A stretch of 12,211 nucleotides of DNA from Candidatus Aenigmatarchaeota archaeon. Its GTDB lineage: Archaea; Aenigmatarchaeota; Aenigmatarchaeia; GW2011-AR5. The translations under genes and the position numbers were made by a program. Location: positions 1 through 12,211 of the forward strand of contig JACQNX010000012.1 of assembly GCA_016202875.1 (NCBI GenBank), read 5' to 3'. Positions 6,173-12,211 of the stretch are shown in pieces. Below the pieces are notes generated by a model. It did no database searches, had not been told where the DNA came from, and saw only the letters and a list, made by a program, of their open reading frames with translations. The first letter of the stretch is position 1, and each line of letters begins with the position of its first letter.

Positions 6173-6612
6173 CTAGCAGCACCCAATTCGTTTTTCAGAA
6201 ATTCTTCGAGCTGTGCAAGATCGGCATACTGGAAAACCTTGCAGTTTGGGTGCGTATTGCCTGTCGCCATCGGAGTAATGTTATTATGGTGCGTTTTCTG
6301 GTACAATAAAATCGACTTTTTGTCAGTGGCTCCCAGCAGATAGCCCACTTCAAAACCCATTCCATAGGACGGAGTTGATATTTCACCAATAAGAATGTCG
6401 CTGTCCAGCAGCCACTTTATATCTAAATCGTATTTATCACGCGGTGCCAGGTTTTCTTCCTGAAGTATCATCTTCTCCCTGTCGAGAAAAATCTTTGTAG
6501 TGACTTCGTGGCCCAGAGACTCAACTAACTCAACGATCTTTTTTGCATTGTCAAGCAAAGACCTGTCACCGGTTATCGGGAATGCAAAAAATATTTTCAT
6601 TTCATCACTCAT
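6169..6612 (-). CDS. DNPH1/nucleoside 2-deoxyribosyltransferase-like protein B
   Basis: This 147-residue paralogue of protein A has the same motif order: MKIFFAFPITGDRSL at 5-19, DLDIKWLLDSDILIGEIS at 62-79 and SYGMGFE at 82-88, with Glu88 in the nucleophile position and Asp72 and Ser82 conserved. Both proteins share a C-terminal GNTHPNC stretch not expected in DNPH1, which points to local duplication. The differences (GMGFE against GVGYE, and different substrate-loop residues) suggest two substrates or a heteromer. The ATG at 6612 overlaps the propeller gene's TGA as ATGA. An internal ATG at 6600 would give the same start as protein A, but the overlap favours 6612. True nucleoside transferase activity is an alternative. 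Confidence 0.75.
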   Translation of the reverse strand: MSDEMKIFFAFPITGDRSLLDNAKKIVELVESLGHEVTTKIFLDREKMILQEENLAPRDKYDLDIKWLLDSDILIGEISTPSYGMGFEVGYLLGATDKKSILLYQKTHHNNITPMATGNTHPNCKVFQYADLAQLEEFLKNELGAAR

Positions 6613-7922
6613 CTTCTATATTTTTCCATCTCATCTTTATAGCCTGGCGTGCTTTTGTATTTTACAGGCGAGGCGTAAAAGGAGCTTGTAAGCTCTCCTG
6701 CACTAACCGAGTATTGTTTTTCCGCATCTATGCCGCGAACTGTAGTTGGCTGGACAAATTCCATATCGCCCATCTTTTTTACTTCCTCTCCAGTCATTGT
6801 AGGTTTTTTAATAAAGGAAGGCACTGGCAAAGATGTGCGGAATTTCCATAAAAGTTCCCTAGTCTTTACATCAATAGCATATAGATTGCAATCCCATGAA
6901 CCGGCATAAAGAATATCTTTGGCTATTGCGGGAGATGAAACCACTTCGCCATTGGTTAAAAATCTCCAGATGAGCTTTCCTTCTTTTGCATCTATCGCGT
7001 ATACATTATTATCGGAAGACCCGACATAAACAATGCCACTATCATAGAGAGGGGACGACACTATCCTGTTTCCAGTCTGAAATGACCAGACAAGATTTCC
7101 TTTTGTATCTACGCAATAGAGCTTTCCGTCATAGGATCCAAAGAAGATGCGCCCGCCAGCAATTGCAGCCGAAGAAGACCCCATTCTGTTTGCGAAAAAT
7201 TTCCATTCCACATCACCATTTTTCGTGTTCATGCAGCGGAAGAATGACGTGCCACCGCCCATAAACATTCTTGGGTTATCTGCTTTTGGCATTCTATCAC
7301 ATGAGCGCTTTCTAAAGCTGGATATTTCGAAATTATTCTTGTCAACCAGCAGCGGAGACTGGCACGAATGATCTCCCGTAACTTTTTTCCAGATAAGCCT
7401 GCCATCAGAAGAGATGCAAAAAATCCCTCCTTTCAAATTTCCTGTAATAATCGAGTCATTGACGCAGGAAGGAGACATAAATAGCAAACCATCACCCTGA
7501 AAAAATCTCCACAATTCTTTTCCGTTACTTGTGTCTATTGCATAAAAAACGCCGCTTTCCGATCCTATATAAACCGTGTCGCCGACAACCAGAGGAGTTG
7601 CCATCACTTTTGAACCAGCAAAGAACTTCCAGAGAAGTTCGCCACTTTTGTCGAAGCAATACAGATGTCCATCATTTGAGCCCACAAAAACAGAATTTTT
7701 GTAAACTGTGGGGGAAGAAAAAATGCAGCCGCCTGTTTTAAATGACCATTGCTTGTCTCCGTCTTCGTCTATTGCGTAAACATATGTGTCATTGCAGCCG
7801 AAGAATATCGTTCCTTCTTCTGCACATGGAGAGGAGAGAATGCTACCGCCCATTGAAATTGTATGGTATCTGTATGGCGTGTCTATAATCCTAGGGTTCA
7901 GGCTGAAATCGGCTTCTTCCAT
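6609..7922 (-). CDS. PQQ-like eight-bladed beta-propeller protein
   Basis: Eight copies of a roughly 40-residue repeat run through the protein, each with SSP..VGS..LYAID..G...W.F..G character. The tryptophans of the W motif fall at residues 59, 98, 138, 178, 240, 279, 319 and 359 counted from ATG 7922. Eight blades is the number in quinoprotein dehydrogenases. The catalytic parts of those enzymes (calcium site, adjacent Cys-Cys) are not visible, so I expect a binding or scaffold propeller of the BamB/PQQ-like type. A 70-residue non-repeat tail follows. A longer start at 7994 adds 24 residues, MRRLNK followed by a hydrophobic stretch, which could be a signal peptide and overlaps thyA by 17 bp. 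I prefer 7922 because TATTTTATA is centred 26 bp before it. The downstream paralogue B overlaps by 4 bp. Cellular location is therefore unresolved. Confidence 0.8.
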   Translation of the reverse strand: MEEADFSLNPRIIDTPYRYHTISMGGSILSSPCAEEGTIFFGCNDTYVYAIDEDGDKQWSFKTGGCIFSSPTVYKNSVFVGSNDGHLYCFDKSGELLWKFFAGSKVMATPLVVGDTVYIGSESGVFYAIDTSNGKELWRFFQGDGLLFMSPSCVNDSIITGNLKGGIFCISSDGRLIWKKVTGDHSCQSPLLVDKNNFEISSFRKRSCDRMPKADNPRMFMGGGTSFFRCMNTKNGDVEWKFFANRMGSSSAAIAGGRIFFGSYDGKLYCVDTKGNLVWSFQTGNRIVSSPLYDSGIVYVGSSDNNVYAIDAKEGKLIWRFLTNGEVVSSPAIAKDILYAGSWDCNLYAIDVKTRELLWKFRTSLPVPSFIKKPTMTGEEVKKMGDMEFVQPTTVRGIDAEKQYSVSAGELTSSFYASPVKYKSTPGYKDEMEKYRR

Positions 7923-7943
7923 AGAAGATAATTCCCAGAAAAC

Positions 7944-7952
7944 TATAAAATA
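7944..7952 (-). promoter_or_regulatory. Internal TATA box for the propeller gene
   Basis: On the minus strand this reads TATTTTATA, centred 26 bp before ATG 7922. It is the clearest TATA box in the operon and lies just past the thyA stop. It would give a leaderless transcript of the propeller and the two DNPH1-like genes independent of thyA. Confidence 0.5.
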
Positions 7953-7977
7953 CGCAACTACGAAGCAAACATCAGGC

Positions 7978-9411
7978 TTATTCAGCCTTCGCATTTATGT
8001 CAAGCTCATCGTCCTGGCTGTACTTCAGGCCGTGCTTCAGCGCGATCTCTGCTTTTGCAAGCTCCACGCCGAGGTCAGCGATGTGCTCGAAGTCCGAGGC
8101 GCCCGCGATTTGATTGAGCTTCCTGTATGCTTCTATCGCATTCTTCGCGCGGAAGTCCTGCAGTTTTTCCTGCTTGGGTGAGTAATGCGTGATAACCAGC
8201 TCCTGCTTTTCCCTGTCGAGCGAAATGATAAAATTGCCGCGGGGGTCAAAGCGGAGGGTTGTGACGGGCTTATGATATTTCTCCAAAATATCCTGCGCCT
8301 TCTTCCAGTCGTGCTCGTAGATGTGCGCGCTGGCTGATATCGTTGTCGTGGGTCCGAGCTTCAAGCCAACGCCATCAGCAATCTCCTTGTGGATATTTCT
8401 CAGGCCAAAGGCGTTCAGTGGCCAGGCTGCAAACATGTCGCTGCTGCGGATGTATGTTGTAAGAAATAGAGTGTCGCCTTCGACAAGTGCCTGGAGCACT
8501 ACCCAGCATGGGGGGTGCTCGCTTCCCATGTCCTGTTCGTGGTCCCACGTGACTGCTAGGGCGCGGCGGGTGTGCTTCCTTTTTTTCAGGTAATCGATGA
8601 TGAATTTTATCTGGTCCCTGCCCTTGTAATCGCGCAGCTTGTTGCCATATGTGTAATCCGTTCCTTTTGGAACTTCGGGCGTCATCACCTGCGGCAAATA
8701 ATTTTCAATCTCTGCCTTGCCAAACGGCAGCCACTCCTTCAGCTGGGGGTTGTCCGTGTCCTCCTCCTCGACAACAATCATAAGGTTGATTAATTCGCGC
8801 TGGTCAGACGAGTGCTCGCTCTTCTTGACGAAGCCGAAGCGCATGATGCAGTTGAGGGCTTTCAGCCATGCGCCGGCGACAAAACTGTCCCTCACGAGAA
8901 AACCGGCTTCCTCCGAGGGGAACTTCTCAACAGGCTTCATTTCCGGCATCGGGAACTCTTTTTTCTCCGTGAATGGCGTCAGGGGCTCGAGCTCCTTTAT
9001 CTTCGCCGCGACCTCCTTGCCGTTGATCACGCCGCGCATGTCTAGGAGCTTGATGTTTTTGCGAAATTCTTCAATGGCTTCTAGAGGTATTTCTTTTTCC
9101 AGAAAGTATTCAGTGCCGACAATCTTGTGATTGGCATCGATGCCGTTCTCCATGAACTTCACGAAGGCTTCGCCGGACCTGGAGATATCTGTGCCGCAGA
9201 GAATAATATAGCGGATTTCGGGGTTCAGGAAAACGCTGCGAATAATATAATTGATCCCCTCATTGTAGAAGAGGCTGCCTATTACAGCGTAGCTGCCCGG
9301 CTCCAGGTCGCGGGCGATGATGTCGCGGCGCGTCCACAAGGTCGCTATGCCGATGTTCTTCCCGGCGCCCTTTATGAGTATATCGGAAAAATAGGGGAAA
9401 TTCCCTGACAT
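7978..9411 (-). CDS. MtrA-like domain fused to thymidylate synthase
   Basis: The C-terminal part is a ThyA-type thymidylate synthase (dUMP + methylene-folate or pterin to dTMP). It has RRALAVTW at 282-289, the catalytic cysteine in HPPCW (Cys302), YIRSSDMFAAWPLN at 320-333 with the phosphate arginine and conserved asparagine, and SASAHIYEHD at 359-368. Residues 1-142 form another domain resembling MtrA, the corrinoid subunit of tetrahydromethanopterin methyltransferase (also seen as DUF4346): IGIATLWT at 20-27, YAVIGSLFYNEGINYIIRSV, IRYIILCGTDI at 66-76, HKIVGTEYFLEKEIPLEAIE and VELLD-like KLLD at 121-124. The fusion hints at a pterin or one-carbon donor role, but corrinoid binding is unproven. 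At 477 residues it is almost twice a normal ThyA. It is visibly the most GC-rich gene here and is first in its operon. ATAAAAG is centred 25 bp before the ATG. Confidence 0.88.
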   Translation of the reverse strand: MSGNFPYFSDILIKGAGKNIGIATLWTRRDIIARDLEPGSYAVIGSLFYNEGINYIIRSVFLNPEIRYIILCGTDISRSGEAFVKFMENGIDANHKIVGTEYFLEKEIPLEAIEEFRKNIKLLDMRGVINGKEVAAKIKELEPLTPFTEKKEFPMPEMKPVEKFPSEEAGFLVRDSFVAGAWLKALNCIMRFGFVKKSEHSSDQRELINLMIVVEEEDTDNPQLKEWLPFGKAEIENYLPQVMTPEVPKGTDYTYGNKLRDYKGRDQIKFIIDYLKKRKHTRRALAVTWDHEQDMGSEHPPCWVVLQALVEGDTLFLTTYIRSSDMFAAWPLNAFGLRNIHKEIADGVGLKLGPTTTISASAHIYEHDWKKAQDILEKYHKPVTTLRFDPRGNFIISLDREKQELVITHYSPKQEKLQDFRAKNAIEAYRKLNQIAGASDFEHIADLGVELAKAEIALKHGLKYSQDDELDINAKAE

Positions 9412-9432
9412 GCTATTCCTTTTGCAGAAAAG

Positions 9433-9439
9433 CTTTTAT
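9433..9439 (-). promoter_or_regulatory. TATA-like box of the thyA operon
   Basis: On the minus strand ATAAAAG is centred 25 bp before the thyA ATG (9409-9411), consistent with a leaderless transcript. It lies in the 55-bp gap after the bicupin gene. Confidence 0.45.
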
Positions 9440-9466
9440 GACTGACCATTTTATCACGGCTACAGA

Positions 9467-10297
9467 TTATTTTGATAACTTATCTATCGCCCGCAGAAAG
9501 TCTTCTTTTGTCTTCCAAAGAGGCTTCGGCGGCGTAGATTCTACATATCTTACAAAAGCCTCATCGCCTGCAATATTTTCTTCGTCTATTTTTGAATCGA
9601 CCCACGGCAGCTGAAATGCCCACAAAGTGTTTATATGACCTGTTAGTGGCCCGTTAGTGTGCGTAATTCCTTTTGGAAACAGAACAAACGTATCTTCGTC
9701 CATTTCATACCTACGCGGCTTCACGTAACAGTACCCCTTGCCTGAGATAGTCCTTATCAATCTTCCGGAAAAAGGGTGCCGGTGAATAGGTATCCTATCA
9801 ATCGGAAACTGGAATCTTATCAGACCAAGTCCTTTTTCGTATTTGCACGTCACAATTTCCTGACCAAGTGTTTCATATTCATAGACTTTTTCTGGAATGT
9901 CCGCAGGATCGATTATCTTGAGCTTGGTTAAATCTTCACCCGAATATTTTTCGTTTCTGCTTTCAACAGGCATCTGGATCGAAAGAATCTTCAGATTGTT
10001 TTTAGGTTTTATTACAGGGTCCTGTTCCGGGAACACTTTGAATGCGAAACCCTTTTCGATTTTGCAAACCGCCCCATTAAACCAGAGCGCTCCTGCACCT
10101 TCCTCAACAACGCATAAGTTCTCTGCCTGCGATTCCACCCATTCATGATAGGAGGTATCTTTTGCAAATTCCACCAAAAATCCAGAAAGTTTCAGATCCA
10201 CCCAATTTGAAAATAAAACTCCGATACTGCCCCAACTATATGTTCTCATCTTGATGGCTGACAGCCTTCCGTAAATTACAGAATTTTCTTGTTCCAT
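9467..10297 (-). CDS. Bicupin-fold protein
   Basis: The 276-residue protein has two cupin-like halves. The second is clear: IPIHRHPFSGRLIRTISGKG followed by DEDTFVLFPKGITHTNG. That gives metal-ligand candidates His172, His174 and His213 counted from ATG 10297. The glutamate usual in motif 1 (HxHx3-4E) appears to be replaced. The first half keeps the shape (AENLCVVEEGAGALWFNGAV, then an F-FPE strand) but has no HxH pair, so it looks structural. Function cannot be assigned; isomerases, dioxygenases and sugar-binding proteins all use this fold. The frame stays open upstream through GTG 10303 and GTG 10306, but GGGTG eight bases before ATG 10297 makes the ATG the better start. It follows the HEAT-repeat gene by 16 bp and is surely co-transcribed with it. 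Confidence 0.7.
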   Translation of the reverse strand: MEQENSVIYGRLSAIKMRTYSWGSIGVLFSNWVDLKLSGFLVEFAKDTSYHEWVESQAENLCVVEEGAGALWFNGAVCKIEKGFAFKVFPEQDPVIKPKNNLKILSIQMPVESRNEKYSGEDLTKLKIIDPADIPEKVYEYETLGQEIVTCKYEKGLGLIRFQFPIDRIPIHRHPFSGRLIRTISGKGYCYVKPRRYEMDEDTFVLFPKGITHTNGPLTGHINTLWAFQLPWVDSKIDEENIAGDEAFVRYVESTPPKPLWKTKEDFLRAIDKLSK

Positions 10298-10305
10298 TAG
10301 CACCA

Positions 10306-10310
10306 CACCC
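10306..10310 (-). promoter_or_regulatory. GGGTG ribosome binding site of the bicupin gene
   Basis: On the minus strand GGGTGTGGT lies just behind the HEAT-gene stop, its GGGTG ending eight bases before ATG 10297. The same nine bases at the same spacing precede the HEAT-repeat gene. Confidence 0.5.
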
Positions 10311-10313
10311 TAG

Positions 10314-11000
10314 TTACGCCTGTTTGTCTTTCAATTTATCCAAGGCTTTTCTGGCATATTCCGCAACCTTAGAGTTCTCATCATTTTGCAGATATTCCAA
10401 TGCCGAAATGACACGTTCATCAGATTTTTCTCCTAGCTCACCAAGCACTTCTGCAATTGTAGATTTTTCCTTACTCGTGCTAAGAAATTCAATAAATTCA
10501 TCAATGGCGCCTGCGCCTCGCGCAATAGCATAAGCTCTGATAGCACTTTCACGTACCCAAAAGTTTGGGTCTTCGTGCATAGTTTTTCGGATTTCTTTTG
10601 TTGCCTTTTCACCGCCAATCTGACCCAATGAATACACGGCTGCACAACGCACGTCACGAACCTCGAATACATCAGAGAAGCCCTTATAACGTTCTGAACC
10701 GCCTATTTCTCCTATTATACGATCAACAAGACTAACTGTAAATGTGCCGTCAGCATTACGATATTTTTCAGCTACGCCACCATTGCCAAAATGCAGTAGC
10801 TGAACAAGAGATTCAACTGCCGGCTCATACCCCAACTCTCCCAATGCACAAGCAGCAGCGTGCCAAACTAGAGGATTATATTCAGACCCTAGCATCCGAA
10901 TGAGTGTGTTTCCGACACCGTTACGCAGGGGGCTATCTTCTTTCTGCACTGCAGATGCAAACAGCATTAAAGCGTATGATTCCTCTTTCAAAATTTTCAT
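10314..11000 (-). CDS. HEAT-repeat protein
   Basis: This 228-residue protein is built of helical HEAT (PBS-lyase-like) repeats. Counted from ATG 11000, clear units are LVWHAAACALGELGYEPAVE (44-63), VRCAAVYSLGQIGGEKATKE (117-136), WVRESAIRAYAIARGAGAID (148-167), STIAEVLGELGEKSDERVIS (180-199) and a last unit with VAEYARKALDKLK (212-224). A non-repeat insert of about 45 residues follows the first unit. HEAT arrays bind proteins or act as scaffolds and sometimes join bilin or cofactor lyases; no enzyme motif is visible. It is first in a two-gene operon with the bicupin and may be its partner. GTG 11009 is an in-frame alternative, but GGGGTG lies eight bases before ATG 11000. It is transcribed divergently from the TrmB-like regulator. 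Confidence 0.8.
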   Translation of the reverse strand: MKILKEESYALMLFASAVQKEDSPLRNGVGNTLIRMLGSEYNPLVWHAAACALGELGYEPAVESLVQLLHFGNGGVAEKYRNADGTFTVSLVDRIIGEIGGSERYKGFSDVFEVRDVRCAAVYSLGQIGGEKATKEIRKTMHEDPNFWVRESAIRAYAIARGAGAIDEFIEFLSTSKEKSTIAEVLGELGEKSDERVISALEYLQNDENSKVAEYARKALDKLKDKQA

Positions 11001-11008
11001 TTTTACCA

Positions 11009-11014
11009 CACCCC
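11009..11014 (-). promoter_or_regulatory. GGGGTG ribosome binding site of the HEAT-repeat gene
   Basis: On the minus strand GGGGTGTGGT ends a few bases before ATG 11000, with eight bases between GGGGTG and the ATG. It argues for a leadered transcript and for ATG 11000 over GTG 11009. Confidence 0.5.
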
Positions 11015-11056
11015 ATTAATTGACTCCTAAATAGTAATTACTTTCCTAAAAGATAA

Positions 11057-11084
11057 ACTTAAGTAGTAGTATATAACTACTACT
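11057..11084. promoter_or_regulatory. Divergent promoter with 9-5-9 palindromic operator
   Basis: AGTAGTAGT (11062-11070) and ACTACTACT (11076-11084) are exact inverted copies around ATATA, ending four bases before the trmB ATG. ACTTAAG (11057-11063), centred 29 bp before that ATG, is the likely TATA box of trmB, so the palindrome covers the trmB start site. Its core, TATATAA, may also be the TATA box of the HEAT operon on the other strand; GTTTATC at 11054-11060 is an alternative. The layout suits a TrmB-family repressor controlling itself and its neighbour. Confidence 0.6.
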
Positions 11085-11088
11085 AATT

Positions 11089-11856
11089 ATGAGACAGGAG
11101 TATTCTGCAGTTCTGGAAAAGTTCAGCATCAGCCCGACAGCAGCAAAGGTTTATCTTGCGCTTCTCGATCTGGGAAAGGCAAGCGCGGATGCAATAGCAA
11201 AACGCGCCGGAACGTACAAGGCAAATGTCTATGATGCACTGGATAGATTAATTGAGGCGGGAATGGCCACGTATATCACCGAAGGAAGAAAGAAGCTCTA
11301 TACTCCCACAAGCCCGGAAAAGCTCATCCAGGTCGCAGAAGAATCCAAACAGAAAGAGCTGGAGAAATTTGACGAATTGGAAGAAGACATCAAGAAAATC
11401 ATGCCGCAGCTTTCCGCGAAGTACAACAGCGTGAAGGAAAAAGATATTTTTGAGATGTACAAAGGAAAAAAAGGATACAGAGCCATGATACTTGATGTCC
11501 TGAGAGAAAATCCGCGCTACTGGAAAGGCTTCGGGAACCTGCAGGTGCAGGAGTTTTTCCAGCATGATTTCAGGAAATGGTTCAAAAACACAAAATTCAT
11601 GTTATTTTCAACTAAATCAGAAGCAGTGCTGAAAAGACTGAAAGAAGCAAGAAAATGCACAAGAGTAAAAATAATATGGCTGCCTGAAGAGCTCTATATG
11701 CCTGTTGTCTGGACGCTTTTCGGAAACAATCTCCTGATCATAATATACGAGCCGGACATTATCGCATTCAGAATGAAATCAGATTCCATTGTGAAAACGT
11801 TTTCCAACCAGTTCGATTATCTATGGAAGAAGCATTCAGAAAAGAACAAAGCATAA
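11089..11856 (+). CDS. TrmB-family transcriptional regulator
   Basis: Residues 5-75 form the TrmB winged helix-turn-helix: LEKFSISPTAAKVYLALLDL, ASADAIAKRAGTYKANVYDA with the recognition helix near 43-56, and the wing GMATYITEGRKKLYTPTSPE. A coiled-coil linker (78-112), probably for dimerisation, leads to a C-terminal domain at 119-250 with MYKGKKGYRAMILDVLRE and ending SIVKTFSNQFDYLWKK. This is the ligand-sensing type common in archaeal TrmB paralogues. The length (255) fits the shorter branch without the full sugar-binding TrmB C domain, so the ligand is unknown. The gene is divergent from the HEAT/bicupin operon, with a palindrome covering its own start. No Shine-Dalgarno precedes the ATG, and a TATA-like box 29 bp upstream suggests a leaderless transcript. 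Confidence 0.85.
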   Translation: MRQEYSAVLEKFSISPTAAKVYLALLDLGKASADAIAKRAGTYKANVYDALDRLIEAGMATYITEGRKKLYTPTSPEKLIQVAEESKQKELEKFDELEEDIKKIMPQLSAKYNSVKEKDIFEMYKGKKGYRAMILDVLRENPRYWKGFGNLQVQEFFQHDFRKWFKNTKFMLFSTKSEAVLKRLKEARKCTRVKIIWLPEELYMPVVWTLFGNNLLIIIYEPDIIAFRMKSDSIVKTFSNQFDYLWKKHSEKNKA

Positions 11857-11889
11857 AAAGATTAGCGTAATCTTATGCCAATGCTTTTT
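11851..11889 (+). terminator. Possible hairpin terminator after trmB
   Basis: AGATTA (11859-11864) pairs with TAATCT (11868-11873) around a GCG loop, and GCATA (11851-11855) pairs with TATGC (11874-11878) across a three-A bulge. A T5 run follows at 11885-11889. The hairpin starts in the last trmB codons and overlaps the start of the next small ORF. CATAAAAAG within it could instead be a TATA box. Confidence 0.4.
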
Positions 11890-11982
11890 GATGCTGACCC
11901 AGACATTTATGAAATCATCCTGCAGGAGAAGTACAGGCAGGATGTCACTGGGCTGGCGCAGAGATTCTTGTTTTATGAGTGA
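11875..11982 (+). CDS. Small ORF of 33-35 codons, function unknown
   Basis: The frame reads MPMLFDADPDIYEIILQEKY and ends RFLFYE before TGA. It is acidic, probably helical in the middle, has no repeat and resembles nothing I know. Starting at the second ATG (11881) gives 33 residues and puts CATAAAAAG (11852-11860) 25 bp upstream, the same spacing as the thyA box. Against it, it is short and its start overlaps a possible trmB terminator. Its stop directly abuts the stop of the convergent gene at the right edge. It may be a microprotein or a chance frame. Confidence 0.35.
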   Translation: MPMLFDADPDIYEIILQEKYRQDVTGLAQRFLFYE

Positions 11983-12211
11983 TTATTTTTCATCCTGATG
12001 TTTGCTGAAATCCCAATATCCCTTGCCAGCTTTCCGGGCTTCCTCGCGCTGCTCCTTCCATGCGCGGAAACTGTCCACGCTGCCTCTCATCGTGTATTTG
12101 CCGCCAGCACTGTACATCTGGCGCGCTATCATGTCTTGTGAAAAATACCAGTAAGTGAGGTCGCTAAGCACTTTCCCATCTGGCACAAGCACCATTTTCC
12201 CGTCCTTCAGC
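11983..12211 (-). CDS. C-terminal part of an unrecognised protein (partial)
   Basis: An open frame enters from beyond the right edge and gives at least 75 residues. It begins LKDGKMVLVPDGKVLSDLTY and ends in a charged, helical tail with WKEQREEARKAGKGYWDF. Residues before the methionine encoded at 12195 are equally protein-like, so that methionine is probably internal and the true start is outside the window. Two DGK turns suggest beta hairpins before an aromatic helix (TYWYFSQDMIARQMY). I do not recognise the family and see no membrane segment. It converges on the small ORF with no gap between the stops. Confidence 0.6.
   Translation of the reverse strand, partial: LKDGKMVLVPDGKVLSDLTYWYFSQDMIARQMYSAGGKYTMRGSVDSFRAWKEQREEARKAGKGYWDFSKHQDEK

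Noticed and set aside
6609..7922. Calling the propeller a PQQ-dependent alcohol or glucose dehydrogenase
   Set aside because: Eight W motifs match the fold, but I see no adjacent cysteine pair or other catalytic signature and no cytochrome or PQQ-synthesis neighbour.
9420..9434. CTTTT-CTGC-AAAAG hairpin as terminator of the bicupin operon
   Set aside because: The stem is only five A/T-rich pairs, and it overlaps the thyA promoter and leader. The signal is too weak to call.
1..12211. CRISPR arrays, tRNA or rRNA genes, insertion sequences
   Set aside because: No regularly spaced long repeats, no cloverleaf-like or rRNA-like stretch and no transposase frame or terminal repeats were seen on either strand. 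The gaps between genes are all under 160 bases.

Overview
This window is archaeal. The translation factor is an aIF5B/eIF5B-type protein, the regulator at the right end is TrmB-like, and gene after gene has an AT-rich TATA-like box centred about 25-29 bp before its start codon, as leaderless archaeal genes do. The thymidylate synthase carries an N-terminal domain resembling subunit A of the methanogen methyltransferase (MtrA). Short intergenic spaces, a bacterial-style zinc-LID adenylate kinase and a bacterial sigma-70-like gene would fit a small-genome lineage such as the DPANN groups, but that placement is an inference.

Layout. Positions 1-133 are a promoter/operator region with a TATA box between the arms of an 11-bp inverted repeat. 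Plus-strand genes follow: adenylate kinase (134-796), an ECF sigma-70-like protein with a 240-residue unknown tail (877-2172), aIF5B (2253-3998), and a long two-lobed dCTP deaminase-like protein (4037-5098). A short HicB-like remnant lies on the minus strand (5073-5201). It faces a GNAT acetyltransferase (5255-5758), and one shared AT-rich box sits equally far from both start codons. A minus-strand operon occupies 5759-9411, read right to left: MtrA-like/thymidylate synthase fusion, eight-bladed PQQ-like beta-propeller, then two tandem DNPH1/nucleoside deoxyribosyltransferase-like proteins joined by ATGA overlaps. Next is a minus-strand HEAT-repeat plus bicupin operon (9467-11000), divergent from a TrmB-like regulator (11089-11856). 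A 9-5-9 palindrome with a TATATA core lies between them. The right edge has a small 33-35 codon ORF and the 3' end of an unrecognised minus-strand gene.

How the genes may work together. Four genes act on deoxynucleotides: the dCTP deaminase-like enzyme (a route to dUMP), thymidylate synthase (dUMP to dTMP), and two DNPH1-like hydrolases, a family that removes unwanted deoxynucleoside monophosphates. Only thyA and the hydrolases share an operon. The propeller between them has no obvious role in that pathway. The TrmB-like protein probably controls itself and the HEAT/bicupin pair.

The most unusual item is the sigma factor. Archaeal RNA polymerase normally uses TBP and TFB, so a protein with intact-looking sigma regions 2 and 4, a long new C-terminal domain and three 11-bp-phased repeats upstream deserves the closest look. 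The dCTP deaminase, HEAT and bicupin genes and the sigma gene look more AT-rich than adk, thyA and trmB, which suggests a mosaic neighbourhood.
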